64,000 nucleotides of DNA from Epiperipatus broadwayi (GCA_028023455.1 JAQFVV010000003.1:2832925-2896924), one strand, 5' to 3'. Positions 35,070 through 47,039 are shown, numbered from the stretch's first letter. Notes: a model not told the origin generated them from the letters alone. Numbers and translations are program-made.

Positions 35070-37645
35070 GCATCAGTTTGGGATTATCCCTACTAACAAA
35101 GCAAATTAATAACAAAACTTAAATATCCTGACTCCGAACACATGCTTTGCCTACATGTTTCATCTACATGACAATAAATAAATAACATGTTATATTATTA
35201 GCACAAAAAAAATACTTTTGAGAGGATATTACTCTTGATTAACAAAATAAATCAAATTAATTATATTTTCTCTCAAACAAAGCAACTTTCTCTAATTGAC
35301 TAAATAATCACTTTCAATTACGTATACCTTTCATGGATGGCAACAAAATTATGTTTATTCTGATGATTTATAACCTTTATTTAAATAAATACTCTGTATT
35401 TTAAAATATTTATTTTCCGTTTTAATCTCAATACTTTATACCTCTATTTAAAGGAATGTAATGTATTTCAAAAGCATTTATTTCTCATTTTAATTTCAAT
35501 ATTACGCATGTGTGTGCATGTTCAAGCAGCAATAATATAAAACAATCTTTTCTATACACTCTCCATTCATTAAGAAAATATCATACAATTATTTTATTTC
35601 GGACAATGTCGTAATTCATCAATAAAATAAGACACTAATATTACATCAAGAATTAATCTAACAATTTATCTGGCCACCTATTAATTAATACATAGCTATA
35701 TTTTCTTGATTATACATACTATACATTATAAGGGAAATCTACATGAGGAGCAGATAAACCCTTACTGAACACTTCTACAATAATTCATCTGATTCTAAAT
35801 ATACTTTTGGTGGAGAACATCCTAAGAAAACATCACTTCAAAATATCATTTAATTATATGCATATAATATCAACTAGGCTCTACTCATGGAAAATTATTA
35901 GCATAGACTAAATAAGCAAATCTTTTATCCCTACAGACATTATAATGCAATCAGATTTCTTTCCATTCTCATAGCTTTTCTAAATATTGAACATTATGAA
36001 TACATGCTGGCAGATAAATACATCCAGATAACACACCAATCCATTCAACTCAGTAGAATACAACAGCATCCGAAATTTATACATAAAATATTCACAAACT
36101 GAACTTTATCAAACAAATGTCATAATTGTGCAAAACAAACACACACCCGCGAACAAAAATATATATAAAATTAACTCTAAATTACACACTATGCAGGCAA
36201 CATGGTAATTAAATATTGCATTAAGGTATAACTTTTAATTCAGAATAAACTTTAGGTTACTTTTAAAATTTAATGGTTATAATTATTACAAATGAACTTT
36301 CTTTCATATCTAGCTAACTATTTCTATTATACGTTCGTTGATTTAAAAAAAAGAGCAAAAAATAAAATTCTCACTTTGAGATAATAAAGTATACAAAATA
36401 AATATAAACCTCTCTAATAATATATTTTAAAAAAATATTTCTTTCTTTTACCTTCGTAAAAGTACAATAAGACCTATTTGAACACAATCAATTTTTACCA
36501 GCGTATTCCTCATTCGGATATGCTTCAGAGACGGTCTTGAAGATCAAAATAACCAAATTATAAATGAACATAATAATAAATAAGCCTATCTACCTATCAT
36601 ATACATTAATTATGACAAGCAATAAAAAAATAAAGAAACAAAGGTTATTAGTTTTGTAACTTAAAAATAAAAGTTCACTTGCAAAGCTCGGTTCCAGGTT
36701 TACGAAACAATATGGGACATATTCCAAACTAAATTTAAATTAAAATAAACTGCTGTAGGGTAACCAAACAAATATAATCATGCTTAAATAGGACTCAGCA
36801 TCTTCAGTGTTCATAACAAAGTTATTTAAGTTACTGTATCATACATAAGCAACCAATTAAATACGTAATTATTTTTAGTAGTTTCTTGAATAGCATTTAA
36901 CACTTTATAATTTATTATATGCCTGGTTTATTCTTAAGTATTGTCCATTAAGATACCATGTTAACTTAGTAATTCTTCAATTAATAATACTTTGTTTTAT
37001 TTTCCATCTTTATCGAAGAGAACAAAAATTACCTGCATTTCTATCCTTTCATTCGATTTAAGCGAATACTTAATTTGAAGTAGCTCATATTATTATTTCC
37101 TTCATTGAAAATATGTATTATTTCCAGAAATACCAGACAAACAAATATTGTCATCTCTTTATGATGAATTTAAACATGGCATGATTTATCAAAATATGCA
37201 TAACCTTAATTTTATGTTTAATTCTCACAAAAACATAACACGGAAAATAGTGAAGAATTAAAATATATTCTGTAAAATAGTTCTGTGTGCATTTTCCAGA
37301 TATATTAAAGAACACACGTTGGTTAATGATACAACAATAATAGTCATGCAATTTATTTCCATTTAAAATAACAGTTAAGTGAAGTAACGTAGACTGGACG
37401 TTATTAACATACATTTTTAGAAAAGCAATAGTTAGGAAGAGGTTAATTCAATATGTTTAAATCAAGGAGAGTAAAGTAAACTGAGTACCTTTTTAAAATT
37501 TAGAACTGCATTCTGAAATTAACTTGTCCCATAATAAATTTCTTGGGATCCTTTCAAAATTTTACTCCAAAGTCTTTTAAAATCAATTTGACTTCAGCAA
37601 CTGGTTTTACTTTCACAATAATCAGCCACTGTTTTTGGCTACAAT
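35070..37645. other. AT-rich DNA, nothing recognised
   Basis: No gene or structured repeat was seen. A segment at 35905-35930 resembles the tail of the 34566 foldback (TAAATAAGCAAAT.TTTTATC), hinting at a further remnant. Confidence 0.4.
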
Positions 37646-37661
37646 TATATTACATAATAAG

Positions 37662-38318
37662 ATTAACAAAGCGTATGCCACACTTGAATGAGAAGCTATA
37701 AAGATACACAGAAATTATTACACGCTAAGCGCTTTCGAGGTCTTTTGCCCCACACCCATAGCGGCACCGTGAGCTGCAGAATGAAAAAATAGGGCGAGGG
37801 AAACAAAACAGTATGCAAAGCATATGCAAATGAACCAGACAGTCCAATGCCTGGAGATGTCAAAGCAGGCATCTCGTCTATTGATGGAGCCATTATTGCC
37901 ATTAATAAAATATGCTTCTCTGATTTTCTGCTTGATGTCATTTTTTTCAATACAGACTATTTTAGGGCTGGAAGGTTCAAACAAATGTCCTGTCTTCTTG
38001 GAATGCCTAAAAATGTTGAATTATCATTGTTTTTCATAGCTCTATTATATGTATATCTGTGTTGTGCTGTCCTGTTGATTATGCCTGCCTTGGTTTCTCC
38101 AAAATAAATGGCCCGGCAACCAGGTTGTTGTTTCCCTCACCCTATTTTTTCATTCTGCAGCTCACGGTGCCACTATGGGTGTGGGGCAAAAGACCTCGAA
38201 AGTGCTTAGCGTGTAATAATTTCTGTGTATCTTTATAGCTTCTCATTCAAGTGTGGCATACGCTTTGTTAATTTTGTATATTAAATTATCAAATGAGAAG
38301 TCTTAAAATCTTTAATAC
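37662..38318 (-). mobile_element. Penelope-derived foldback with 13-bp duplication
   Basis: ATTACATAATAAG flanks it on both sides (37649-37661; 38319-38331). Inverted arms of about 145 bp (37662-37807; 38128-38272) match at more than nine in ten bases, for example AGACCTCGAAAG(C/T)GCTTAGCGTGTAATAAT. A 46-nt unpaired tail follows the right arm (38273-38318). Between the arms lies a minus-strand GIY-YIG fragment. The arms read like Penelope terminal (pLTR) sequence. Inverted, 5'-rearranged copies are a known outcome of Penelope insertion. Confidence 0.85.
37830..38122 (-). pseudogene. Penelope GIY-YIG endonuclease fragment
   Basis: On the minus strand from 38122, the frame reads Q-Q-P-G-C-R-A-I-Y-F-G-E-T-K followed by N-R-T-A-Q-H-R, matching the GIY-YIG nuclease pattern (Y-x-G-E-T then R-x-x-x-H). 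After a frameshift near 37980 the frame at 37718-37984 continues with an F-E-P-S-S block, K-I-R-E-A-Y-F-I and S-I-N-R-R-D-A, as in the C-terminal nuclease of Penelope-like elements, which nicks target DNA. The frameshift and missing RT make it a remnant. The overlapping plus-strand ORFs (37824-38039, 37847-38107) are shadows. Confidence 0.82.
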
Positions 38319-38339
38319 ATTACATAATAAGCAAATTTT

Positions 38340-39173
38340 CACTGGAGATCTTTGTTAAATAGATCTCTTTAGCAAAGTTCATTTCCTTCCACAAGGTTAC
38401 TCCCATGCTTCTCTTCTAGCCAAGCTAATTACATATTCAAAAAAAATATTTTCAAAAAAAAAATCACTTTGATTTTTAGAATTAAAATCAAGATAAAAAT
38501 AATAATAAAATAAATAGGTTTTACAAACTTGAAAGAAAAATGAATATTAATTAACTATTAAATAAAAATGATTAATAATTTATTTAATTTGAAAAATGAT
38601 CTATTGATTCAACTATCTATTAATCATTGGAAAGAAATATATATTTGTTAAATTATTTAAGATAATTATTGTAATTTAAAGTTTTTTTTTATTGTGAATA
38701 TACTATTGTTTGCTGTTATTAAAAGATGAAAATGAAATGAAAATGATGCAGAGTCATACATACTTACACATGTACTACAACCTAAATATTAAACTATCTT
38801 AACTAAATATACTTGAAATGGCTATTAATTGTTGACAAAAGGATAAGTATTAATGAATAAAGGATTTTAAAACCATTCAACTAATACTACAATAATATAA
38901 AATAACTTTGCATCTTTCTGACAAAATGTATCAATTCCATTAATAAACAACCCCTCTTCCTTTCACTAAATACCTCATTAACCACACTAATAATAATGAA
39001 TACCTATCAAGTGGTCAATAAACTGCATAAGCAACCCATACCTAAGCTTTAAACAATCTACAGCAAAAAAAAATTTTAAAATTTTAAGGCTATTTCATTT
39101 TTTTTTAAATATAATATAAACTATTCAGTTAAGATACAAAGTATCTTAAACCCTTGTGCCCATTCAGATGGTC

Positions 39174-39209
<36 letters not shown>

Positions 39210-39420
39210 ACCATATATTGTAGTATAAACATTATACATATATATATATATATATATATATATGTATAATGTTTATACTAAATTTAATGTAATTAAAAGA
39301 GACTATATCTCATGACTTTTATTCTAGATCTTTAAAAGTTAGTGTAAATTATTAAAATAAAATATTTAACTATTGAAATATTATACAAACTTTAATTTAG
39401 AAATGTTATATATTTTTTTC
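38340..39420. other. AT-rich DNA with (TA)n hairpins
   Basis: The only structure is at 39175-39275: (TA)n at 39177-39207 and a stem AGTATAAACATTATACATA(TA)nTATGTATAATGTTTATACT at 39212-39279. No genes were recognised. Confidence 0.5.
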
Positions 39421-39619
39421 AATAAATTTCAGGAGCAACATGGTAAGAGGAGAAGGATACATGTGAAAAGAAAATGGGAAGTGGAAAGGGGAAATGGGTG
39501 TGTAGTCCAGGCCAGTCTGAAATGCATGTCTTCATTGAGTAAGCACTGTATCGGTCACAAACATTTGAATGATTGAAATTCTATGACAGAGGCTGAGGGG
39601 ATGGGAGTTGGAGTATTGT

Positions 39620-41060
39620 TCAAGCATCTGTGAGGAGTGGAGGTGGGGCTAGTTTGGTATCTCTGGTTATGAGAGAGTGAATTAGGTCCAAGAGCTTTTG
39701 ATTCAAGTGTACTCTCTGGTCAAAAATAATGGCACATCGGAGCAACCAGAGTGCATAAATGAGTAAAATTGATAGTGTAATAGCTTCAAAAACCCCTGTC
39801 TTGGAGGTTGAAGATGGTATTCCTATGTGAGGAAAGGCTGGAGTTGATGACATTTCTCATGCCAAGCAAAAAGGGACATTTAAGTAGGAAATGCTAGATG
39901 GTTTCATTGTCAGTTTTACAGAGGTGGCATACAAGATTATATCTTGGTGAAACCCTATAGTTGACCAAAAATTGGTTTGTGGGAAGGGAGTGAAGATTGA
40001 GTGCAAGGAGGAAATCAAGGAATTTTGCTTCAAGGGACCACCTTTTGAATTTTCAGATTAATTGAGCATTGGTAAATTTGAGGAATGTAGGGAGCACAAT
40101 GGAAGTCTGCAGTCTGATTGAAAACATCCTAGTACTTTAGTTTTCCACTGATGTATGGTTTAACAAAGCCAGCCTTTTGTAGGATATTGGCAATGAGTGA
40201 GATCCATGACCTGGGCCTGCCACTGGGAGGAGGAGTGTTGGTAGCTTTGATAATGATATGCACAAGGTTGTCATGAAAGTGACTTAGGAATATGAAGATA
40301 ATGTTGTGAGATCTCTGGATCAAAAGAATGTCATGGAGTGCAGGCACAACCAATTAAGGTTTGTAGAAAACAAGTTATTTTTAAGCTGATGGCCACCACC
40401 TTTCTGCCCTAGAGAAAACAGCTGCAAAGGGAATTGATTTTGAATATGTAGGTATAACAATGGGGAGGTAATATGCTATTTTAAGAAACACTAGAAAATT
40501 GAGAAGGGTGACTTTCCCATAAAGAGAGAGGTAGATGACTGAGATAGTGCTAAGGGTGGATGATATGCTTTCTCATGTTCCTAGGAGACAGCATAAGAGG
40601 GAATCCAAGAAAGTTGTGTGGCTTGGCATTGAAGTTGGAAGGGATTTGTTTACCAGTTGATAGTTGCCAGGCCACTGATTTATCACTGCTAAATTCCAGC
40701 CTGTGTGTTTTGGTGTACCAGGTGATGATCTATTGAAGTCTGGGAATGAGATCAACTGAGGGAAGAAAGACAACCACATCATCTACATAAGCAAGGCATT
40801 TGATGCTTTTGCTCAGTGCAGGAATGAAGATGCCAGGGAGGTCATGTTCCAGCCTGAGCAAGAGGGATTCAGAAATGCAGTGACCAACAAAGTGCTCAGT
40901 GGAGAACCCTGAGGAATGAATATGTTTGTTGTTTGTGGTGGAAGGGCCAGAGTTGGTAAACTCAGGCAGGGTGATTTCTGAGTTTGAATTGGTGGACATG
41001 TCCATTAAGGAAAGAGGCTCCTGTGGTGAGCTGTAACTGAGAGTAGTGGGCTGTGAGTGA
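39620..41060 (-). pseudogene. LINE ORF2 remnant: RT core, thumb and zinc knuckle
   Basis: N-G-H-V-H-Q-F-K-L-R-N at about 41010-40975, P-Q-G-S-P-L-S-T-L-L-V at about 40915-40880, then the catalytic block L-A-Y-V-D-D-V-V-V-F-L (40790-40760), where both aspartates are kept. A thumb segment with N-F-L-G-F-P-L-M lies at about 40600. A C-H-L-C..H..K-C-P-F knuckle lies near 39930-39890 and a final frame (39853-39620) holds the C-terminal A-L-W-L-L-R-C-A region and the stop. Frameshifts occur at each junction. The upstream RT blocks and endonuclease are absent. Confidence 0.82.
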
Positions 41061-41239
41061 ATTCAAAATTATGTGGCCTAGAGAAAGAAGTCTTACTGGA
41101 AGGTAAGATGGTGGCCGAATGCTGAGAGGTTGAATTGGTATCAGATGAAGGTGAGAGGTTAGCTGAAGAGGAAGTTCATGTCTATTGGAGCTATGCAGAG
41201 CACAGATGTGGTTTAGGCCCTTTTTTCTGGCAGGAGTTG

Positions 41240-42575
41240 CATTTTTAGGGCAGTTCTGATTGAGATGGTTGTGATCTTTGCAAGTGAAACATTGAGGCTT
41301 GATCTCCTTAATCGAGATGATCAAAGGTAGTATATTGGTGGCTATTGTTGTGGGAATGCTTTCAGAAGATACTTTTTTAAGAATGAATTAAAATGAGGCT
41401 GTGTTGGTGAAGGTAAGACCATTGGTGAGAGGATCCCTAAGGTACTCAAATGAGGTAACTTGCCTGAATGCCTCTGTAGGTGTTGCCTCTCCATCCCTAT
41501 GTGACAGTTTTTGATAAACCCCTTAAGTATAGATGGTCTATTGGTGTCTATTGCAACCAGGAACTTACTGTGTAAAAATTTGAATCTGTTTTTGAAGGCT
41601 TGTCTTTGTATTGTATTGTGAAACCCTATTGCCATGCATCAGTCGTTAGGAAGGGTGAGGATTTTATGTATATTATCAGTTAGATTGTGGAGTTTGATAA
41701 GGTTATAGATCTGCTGTGTTGGAAATTTGTGGAGTCCACATTGTAAATCTGTAACCACCAGAATGACAGAACTGTCACTTTGGTAGCAATGAAGTGACTT
41801 GAAGAGAAGTGGTGGAACTGTGTGGTTAAATTGTTCTGAGATCACTGTGTTATTCTTTGGTGTGAGTTGTTTAGTAGGAATGAAGGTTGCTGAGGTGGCT
41901 GAATCATGATTGTTAGGATTGTCCTCATCAAGGCCCCACAGATTTTAAAGGAAATCAACTTGGCATGTTTGTGATGTGGTTATATTGGGATTTTCTGGTA
42001 CAGAGCTGGGTGCAGCCTGAGCATAGGAATTAGCAAAAACTTCTAGGGGTTTTAGGAAGCTATCTATGGAAGGATTTTTAATAAGGGATTGTATTGCTCT
42101 ATAGTGTGACTGATATTAGTGGAAGTAATGTTGGCAGACTTGGTTGCACTGGTATATTGAGATGGGGAATCATGAGTAGCATCATCTTTGGAGTAATTAT
42201 TGTGTGTTAGATTTTTAGAGGATTCAGAGTTGGCTGAGGTTTCTGCATTAAACTTAGATGTAGCAGGCTGATTTTTTCCCCCTCATAGTTGAGGAATTTT
42301 TAATGTTCCCAGTTTTGCTTAGAGTAACATTATGATTGGTCAGATTACTTTTTTGGGATTGCTTTTTGCCTTTGATGGGGCAAGCCTCAGCCTGTAAGGG
42401 GAAAAAAATCCAGAGGGTCTGGAGATGGAGATCTTGAAATAGGTTCTGTGCTGATTGTGTCTTTAATTGAGTTTTCTTTGGAATTTAATTTAGTTAACAT
42501 TTTTGGTAGTTTTGAAGATTTTTGTTGTTGTGAATTATGTTTTTGCACATTTTTGCAGCTAGGGGTGGTGGCCAT
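41240..42575 (-). pseudogene. LINE ORF1 (gag-like protein with CCHC knuckle)
   Basis: The likely start is the Met at 42575. The N-terminal 62 residues (42575-42387) are Ser/Lys/Pro-rich. After frame breaks come a folded-looking segment (41845-41639), its continuation in another frame (41635-41342), and the knuckle C-F-T-C-K-D-H-N-H-L-N-Q-N-C at about 41295-41254, a perfect C-x2-C-x4-H-x4-C. Such proteins bind the element RNA as chaperones. At least three frameshifts break the reading frame. Confidence 0.75.
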
Positions 42576-42629
42576 CTTTAAACTGTTTGGAAGAGTTACG
42601 AATTATATAAAGAAAAAATTTTGAAGTGT

Positions 42630-43281
42630 AAAACTAAAGAATTTGATTTTAAATAATAAAGCAAATCCACACTGGAGAGATTGCTAATGTTAATTTTAGT
42701 TGGCTAATGCAAAAATTGATTAGAATTTTAGGCAGTTTACTACCCCAGAGAGGGTGTGTGAGAAAAGATGATCATTTTTAATGACCTAAATAATTGGAAC
42801 AACACATAAAAAATTTGATAAAAATGTTTTGAGTGATAGAACTGCAGTAGGAAATGAATTCAAGAGTCTAAGAGGGAATAAAACTCTCCATGATACATAG
42901 AACAATGAAACTACCTATCAATCAGGGGGAAGAATCTGTTTGTCTATTGTAGATGAGCAGATTGTAGATACAGTGAAATAATGATAAAAATACACTAAAA
43001 ACTGATAGTTGTAAATGAAAAGGCACACAAGCAGCAAATAATGTTCTTTAAAGGGATAAGTAAATATAAGGAATACCTTTGATTGCAGCAAAACTGACCT
43101 TTTAAAGTCTTTTTAAGAGAGCTGTGAAGCAAGTGACTTATATTTTTTAACCAACGTTTATTTCTAACAACAATTTTTTAATAAATGTACAAATGATCCT
43201 AAATCATTATTTATTAATTTTTTTAAAAAAATCCTTGATATTGATCTCAAATCATATTAACTAAATATAAAATGAATCTGT

Positions 43282-43318
<37 letters not shown>

Positions 43319-43365
43319 TTTTGCAGGTTCATTCATGTGTGTATATATATAATAGATAAGAATTT
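42630..43365. other. AT-rich DNA, nothing recognised
   Basis: A (TA)n run at 43283-43309 is the only structured sequence. The first part may be the 5' leader of the LINE. Confidence 0.4.
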
Positions 43366-43369
43366 AAAG

Positions 43370-43770
43370 TGCTAAATATTTTTACATAAATTTTGAGATT
43401 AACTCATTGCAACTTTTTATATATAATTAATCAACCCTCTAGCTTCAGCACATGCCAATATATTTTAAAGGCAAAAGCGATACTTTTTTTTTTCTTTTTC
43501 CTCTTTCAAATATCTGGAGGATTGTCAGCAATAACTTTGTTTGTAGGGTTGAATTTTTATTTAATTAGAAATTTATTTTTTAAATATTTTTAAACCTGCA
43601 AAGGCATTACAGACAACCTTCTAGATATATGAAGAAAGAAAAAGTAAAGAGGTAAAACTCTTTTGCCTTTAAAATGTATTGTCATGTTCTGTTATTAGAA
43701 AGCACTTTAATTATATATAAATGGTTGCAATAAATTAATCTCAAAACATTAAATAAAAATATTTAGCAAT
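43370..43770. mobile_element. Near-complete palindrome, ~200-bp arms
   Basis: The ends are GTGCTAAATATTTTTA and its complement TATTTAGCAA. Along the arms TTTTGAGATTAA.T.ATTGCAA, TATTTTAAAGGCAAAAG and a G(A/T)TTGTC.G.AAT block pair with inverted partners. The centre lies near 43570. The ORF at 43393-43593 is arm sequence. Confidence 0.75.
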
Positions 43771-43852
43771 GGTAATTATTATTTATTATATAATATTAGT
43801 ATTTTAATCATTATTGGCAAGGTTAAAGCTGAAAGAAATTTCATACTTGTTA

Positions 43853-44070
43853 AATATATATGCGTCAATCAGATTTTAAAATATTTGAAAATAAATTTCA
43901 GATTGATTAAAAATTCATCCCTTCTAGCAAAGAAAGATATTACAGACAATCCTCCAGATACATAGAGGGAAAAAACGTTGAAAGATGTTGCCATGTGCTT
44001 GTGCTAGATGACATTTTAATTATATATAAACAGTTGCAATAAGTTAATCTCAAAACATTATAATATATAT
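43853..44070. repeat. Extra single arm of the preceding palindrome
   Basis: A third arm copy: ATTACAGACAATCCTCCAGATA.AT, TGCTA.ATGACATTTTAATTATATATAAACAGTTGCAATAA.TTAATCTCAAAACATTA, in the same orientation as the right arm at 43600-43760. It suggests a second, half-preserved copy or a tandem event. Confidence 0.65.
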
Positions 44071-44079
44071 GTAAACTTT

Positions 44080-45205
44080 CAAAAGAGTTTATTTTTTTCT
44101 AACTACTATTCCACATTCTAACACACAGAGTCTTATAACTCTAGAAATTTAATATTATTTCAATTTTTACATCTAACACATTAGATAAAATATACAAATG
44201 AATCATTTATTAATTTGTTACAATGATTATAACCAATGTGTTTGACATAAAAATGGTAATTAAAGTAATTAGTAAAAAGTCACTATTGAAATATATTAAT
44301 TTTATTTTTAAATATTTTTTCCCAAAGACTCACAATTACAAAATATAGTTTTTGCAAATCTGAATATAATAGCTATATCTAATGTTTTCCAATTATTACA
44401 TATGGTTCTTAACTATTTAATTTTATGATTTTTGCATTTTCTTGTTCTATTTCTTAGTTAAGTATAGGTAGAAACCTTTATTCTAACCAATAACTTTATG
44501 ATTAACTAGATTAATTGTGTGCCATTTACATAATAAAAATTCTAAGTTTGCTTGAAATTTCATCCACCTAAAACGTTTTTAAAATTCTACACTGCTATGT
44601 CCAGGTAAGAGTAAGAAGGGTGTCATGCAAGTTAGGCCTAAGCTATGTAGAGTCATGAGTTGGATTAGCATCAAATTAATTTCTAGTAAGTAGTTCTAGT
44701 GTTAGTTTTAAGTTTCCTTATGCACTTGTAATTAGATATAAGCACTTGGAAGCATGAGTTAAGAAAAGCATGAAAATTGTTTACTGGGAAGTGAGGTATA
44801 TGAACTCCCTTAAGATGGGATATTTATATACTTAATATAATCCACTAAACATGCTTGCAATAGATTGTTTCCTTTATTTATGCCAAATGAGGTAGTCTCC
44901 CGGATGACGTTTGCTGAATGAATGGCAAGCAGGAGTTTCATTCCCAAGGAGAACAATCTACGAAATGTGATAACTAGGATCGACTTTCATAAATCTGCCA
45001 AAATCCAGAGGATTCATAAAGACTCACCATGGAAAGTATAAACTTTGATATTCAATATGAACCTTTAGATATCTTAAACAAACTTTTAATTAGTAATCTA
45101 AGAATAACTTCTAAATAAGCTCTTATCTGATGAGCAAATGAACTCTAAATTAATCATTAATATTTCTCTTTTATGTATAACATTTGCTATCAATTATTTT
45201 CATTT
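44080..45205. other. Mostly unrecognised; possible 5' part of dispersed repeat
   Basis: 44.58-45.06 kb is less A/T-rich and may align weakly with 27.5-28.0 kb, extending the dispersed repeat upstream. No coding similarity was seen. Confidence 0.35.
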
Positions 45206-45211
45206 TCATTA

Positions 45212-46310
45212 ACTAAATTATTAAATTTAAAGTTAGGTGTAGATGGCTACATAGATTCATTAAGTTTAGATTAGAGGTGGGGTTAATTTTGAACTATTTA
45301 TCTTGTAGTTGAATCGATGCTAGTGGGAGGGATGCCCAGTGTGTTATGTCAATGTAATCTGAAGCACATTATCATACAGAGCTTAGTACCCAACTTAATG
45401 CATGGCCCAAAAAGTGTAGCCATTACATTGTTATTGGTGATAGAGGTATTTGCTACACCATTTGATTCCTAACACTCTATGGATTGGGACTATAAGTCAG
45501 TGAGAACCATTCTCCCTCTATTTGGAGTATTTTATTTTCCCAATATTTTTATATATGATTCCTTTGCCAGACAGGTGTGCATTCCTGTACTAGATGAGGA
45601 TGGCTTTAATAATATCATGCTACAGATGCACATTCCTGCCGGCATGGTTTTATGCTAACATCTTCATATTGCATTGTTTGCAGTTTAACTGCAAACTTTT
45701 TAGCCTGAGGTTATTTGATTTGAAAGACTTTAAGTGCATATTCTATGCACTCTATTTATGCTTAAAATATTAAATTATATAAAAATTTACATCTGTGAAT
45801 ATTAAAATAAATATGATTTAAATCTAATAATGATAATGTAATCCTCAAATCTGTTTTTATATATATGCATAATAAATGTTCATCTTATTAGTTGTAATTA
45901 TAAATTTATTTAAATGCACATTCATTACATAAATAATATTCATTAAGGCTGTAGCCTCAATCACATGTGTATAAAATGTGATAGTAGGGACCTCTACAGG
46001 TCTTAAACCACATGCTTACTCTTTTCTTCCAAGAGTAAGCATGTGGTTTAAGACCTGTAGAGGTCCCTACTATCGCATTTTATACGCATGTGATTGAAGC
46101 CTTAATGAATATCATCTTATTAGTGCTGGCAGCGATTTATTATTTTATCTTTTAAAATATATAGTTTAATATAAGTAAAAATAAGTTATATTATAAACTC
46201 AGCTACTCCTTGAGCTAGTGGCAAGAGCTAATTTTCTAGGTTCTAATAACCTAATACCTGCTATGGCAGATCAGTAAGAGTCTCTGCCCAACCATTATAT
46301 TAGAAAAATT
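45212..46310 (+). repeat. Dispersed ~1.1-kb repeat, copy 2
   Basis: Collinear with 28150-29440 (blocks described there). Between the CAAACTTTTT.GCCT block and the GAGCTAGTG end it is interrupted by a 220-bp foldback (45892-46111). Copy 1 retains the uninterrupted site (GTATGTTAATTACTGGCAG near 29175-29195). Confidence 0.75.
45892..46111. mobile_element. Foldback with 12-bp duplication and 44-nt tail
   Basis: TCATCTTATTAG flanks it exactly (45880-45891; 46112-46123). A 44-nt tail (45892-45935) precedes near-perfect arms of about 80 bp, which differ by a 6-nt insertion in the left arm and two A/G changes, around a 7-nt loop (near 46020-46030). Few mismatches mark this as one of the youngest foldbacks in the window. 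The matching empty site in the other repeat copy confirms it as a discrete insertion. Confidence 0.92.
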
Positions 46311-46359
46311 CAAACTTTATTTAAACTTTCCTAATATATTTAGCTGTTATTAATAGCAC

Positions 46360-46480
46360 ACAAGTTAGAATGACAAAATAGCTCAGTGGTTAAAGCTTTG
46401 TCTTAAATTTAATATTTAATGAATAGAAAGGTTCAGTTTAATTCCCATACTAATACTGACCCTAGACAGGCTAGAAGCAC
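46360..46480 (+). mobile_element. Possible second tRNA-derived SINE
   Basis: TAGCTCAGTGG at 46379-46389 fits a tRNA box A and AGTTTAATTCC at 46435-46445 resembles a box B with two or three changes; the spacing is tRNA-like. There is no acceptor-stem pairing, so not a functional tRNA gene. The 3' end and target duplication were not found. Confidence 0.45.
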
Positions 46481-46546
46481 TTGAAGAAAAGAAGAGAATA
46501 ATATTATTTGAAATGCTGTGTTATATACTAACCTGTGTGGCTATTA

Positions 46547-46772
46547 CTAACAGCTGAACATATTTGGAAAATTTAAATAAAGTTTGAATTTTGTTAAAGA
46601 CATGCAATATTTAAGTTTGGTATCACAGATTCTCTCTGTGTATTTGTCATAGTTTTTATGAATTGTTTTATAATGACATTTTAAATTATGTTCTGTCAAC
46701 ATGGCAACACATTGTCTACATATCAAACATGTTGAAATATTTTTTATTTTCACAAAGAAATATGACTTTTTT
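46547..46772 (-). pseudogene. hAT transposase zinc-finger fragment
   Basis: The minus strand reads S-Y-F-F-V-K-I-K-N then C-L-I-C-R-Q-C-V-A-M-L and N-L-K-C-H-Y-K-T-I-H-K-N-Y-D-K-Y, closely matching the N-terminal C2H2/BED-like finger of GTF2IRD2/FAM200-type hAT transposases (C-x2-C ... H-Y-x-x-x-H). The similarity fades after the D-K-L segment. It is a different locus from the 24.9-kb miniature element but the same transposase group. No catalytic region or terminal repeats were seen. Confidence 0.82.
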
Positions 46773-47039
46773 TATTTTTACTTAAAATTCAGACATTATT
46801 ATGGGTGAAAAGAAATATAAGTTATTGAGGTAACTTTTTATTAAAATATATTACAATGGTAACCTGCAATCTATTGACATTGTATTACATGTCTTAAAAT
46901 AGTTGCATGACAAGTAACTTCCATATATTATTGGCAACATTTGATGAGAGACTCATGGTACAGAAAATTAAAGAAATAAGTTTTGCTTTTGTTAAAAACT
47001 GATGTAAAACATTTAGATGTTTGAAATTTTCTCTGTTTT

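Larger units (their letters stand above)
39430..42620 (-). mobile_element. Minus-strand LINE with internal deletion
   Basis: This ~3.2-kb block is clearly less A/T-rich than its flanks. Read on the minus strand it has a gag-like ORF1 with a CCHC knuckle, then only the later RT blocks, the thumb and a C-terminal zinc knuckle, and a 3' non-coding part. The endonuclease and first RT blocks are missing, so about 2 kb was deleted between the CCHC region (about 41280) and the RT (about 41050). Several frameshifts and stops are present. The C-terminal C-x2-C..H..C layout matches the 58.3-59.4 kb element. No target duplication was found. Confidence 0.85.

Noticed and set aside
37735-37800. Hammerhead ribozyme in the arms of the GIY-YIG foldback (GACCTCGAAAGCGC)
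   Set aside because: A CGAAAG-like segment is present, but no CTGATGA core or pairing stems could be placed around it.
46379-46445. tRNA gene with TAGCTCAGTGG box A
   Set aside because: Box B is degenerate and cloverleaf pairing fails; listed only as a possible SINE.
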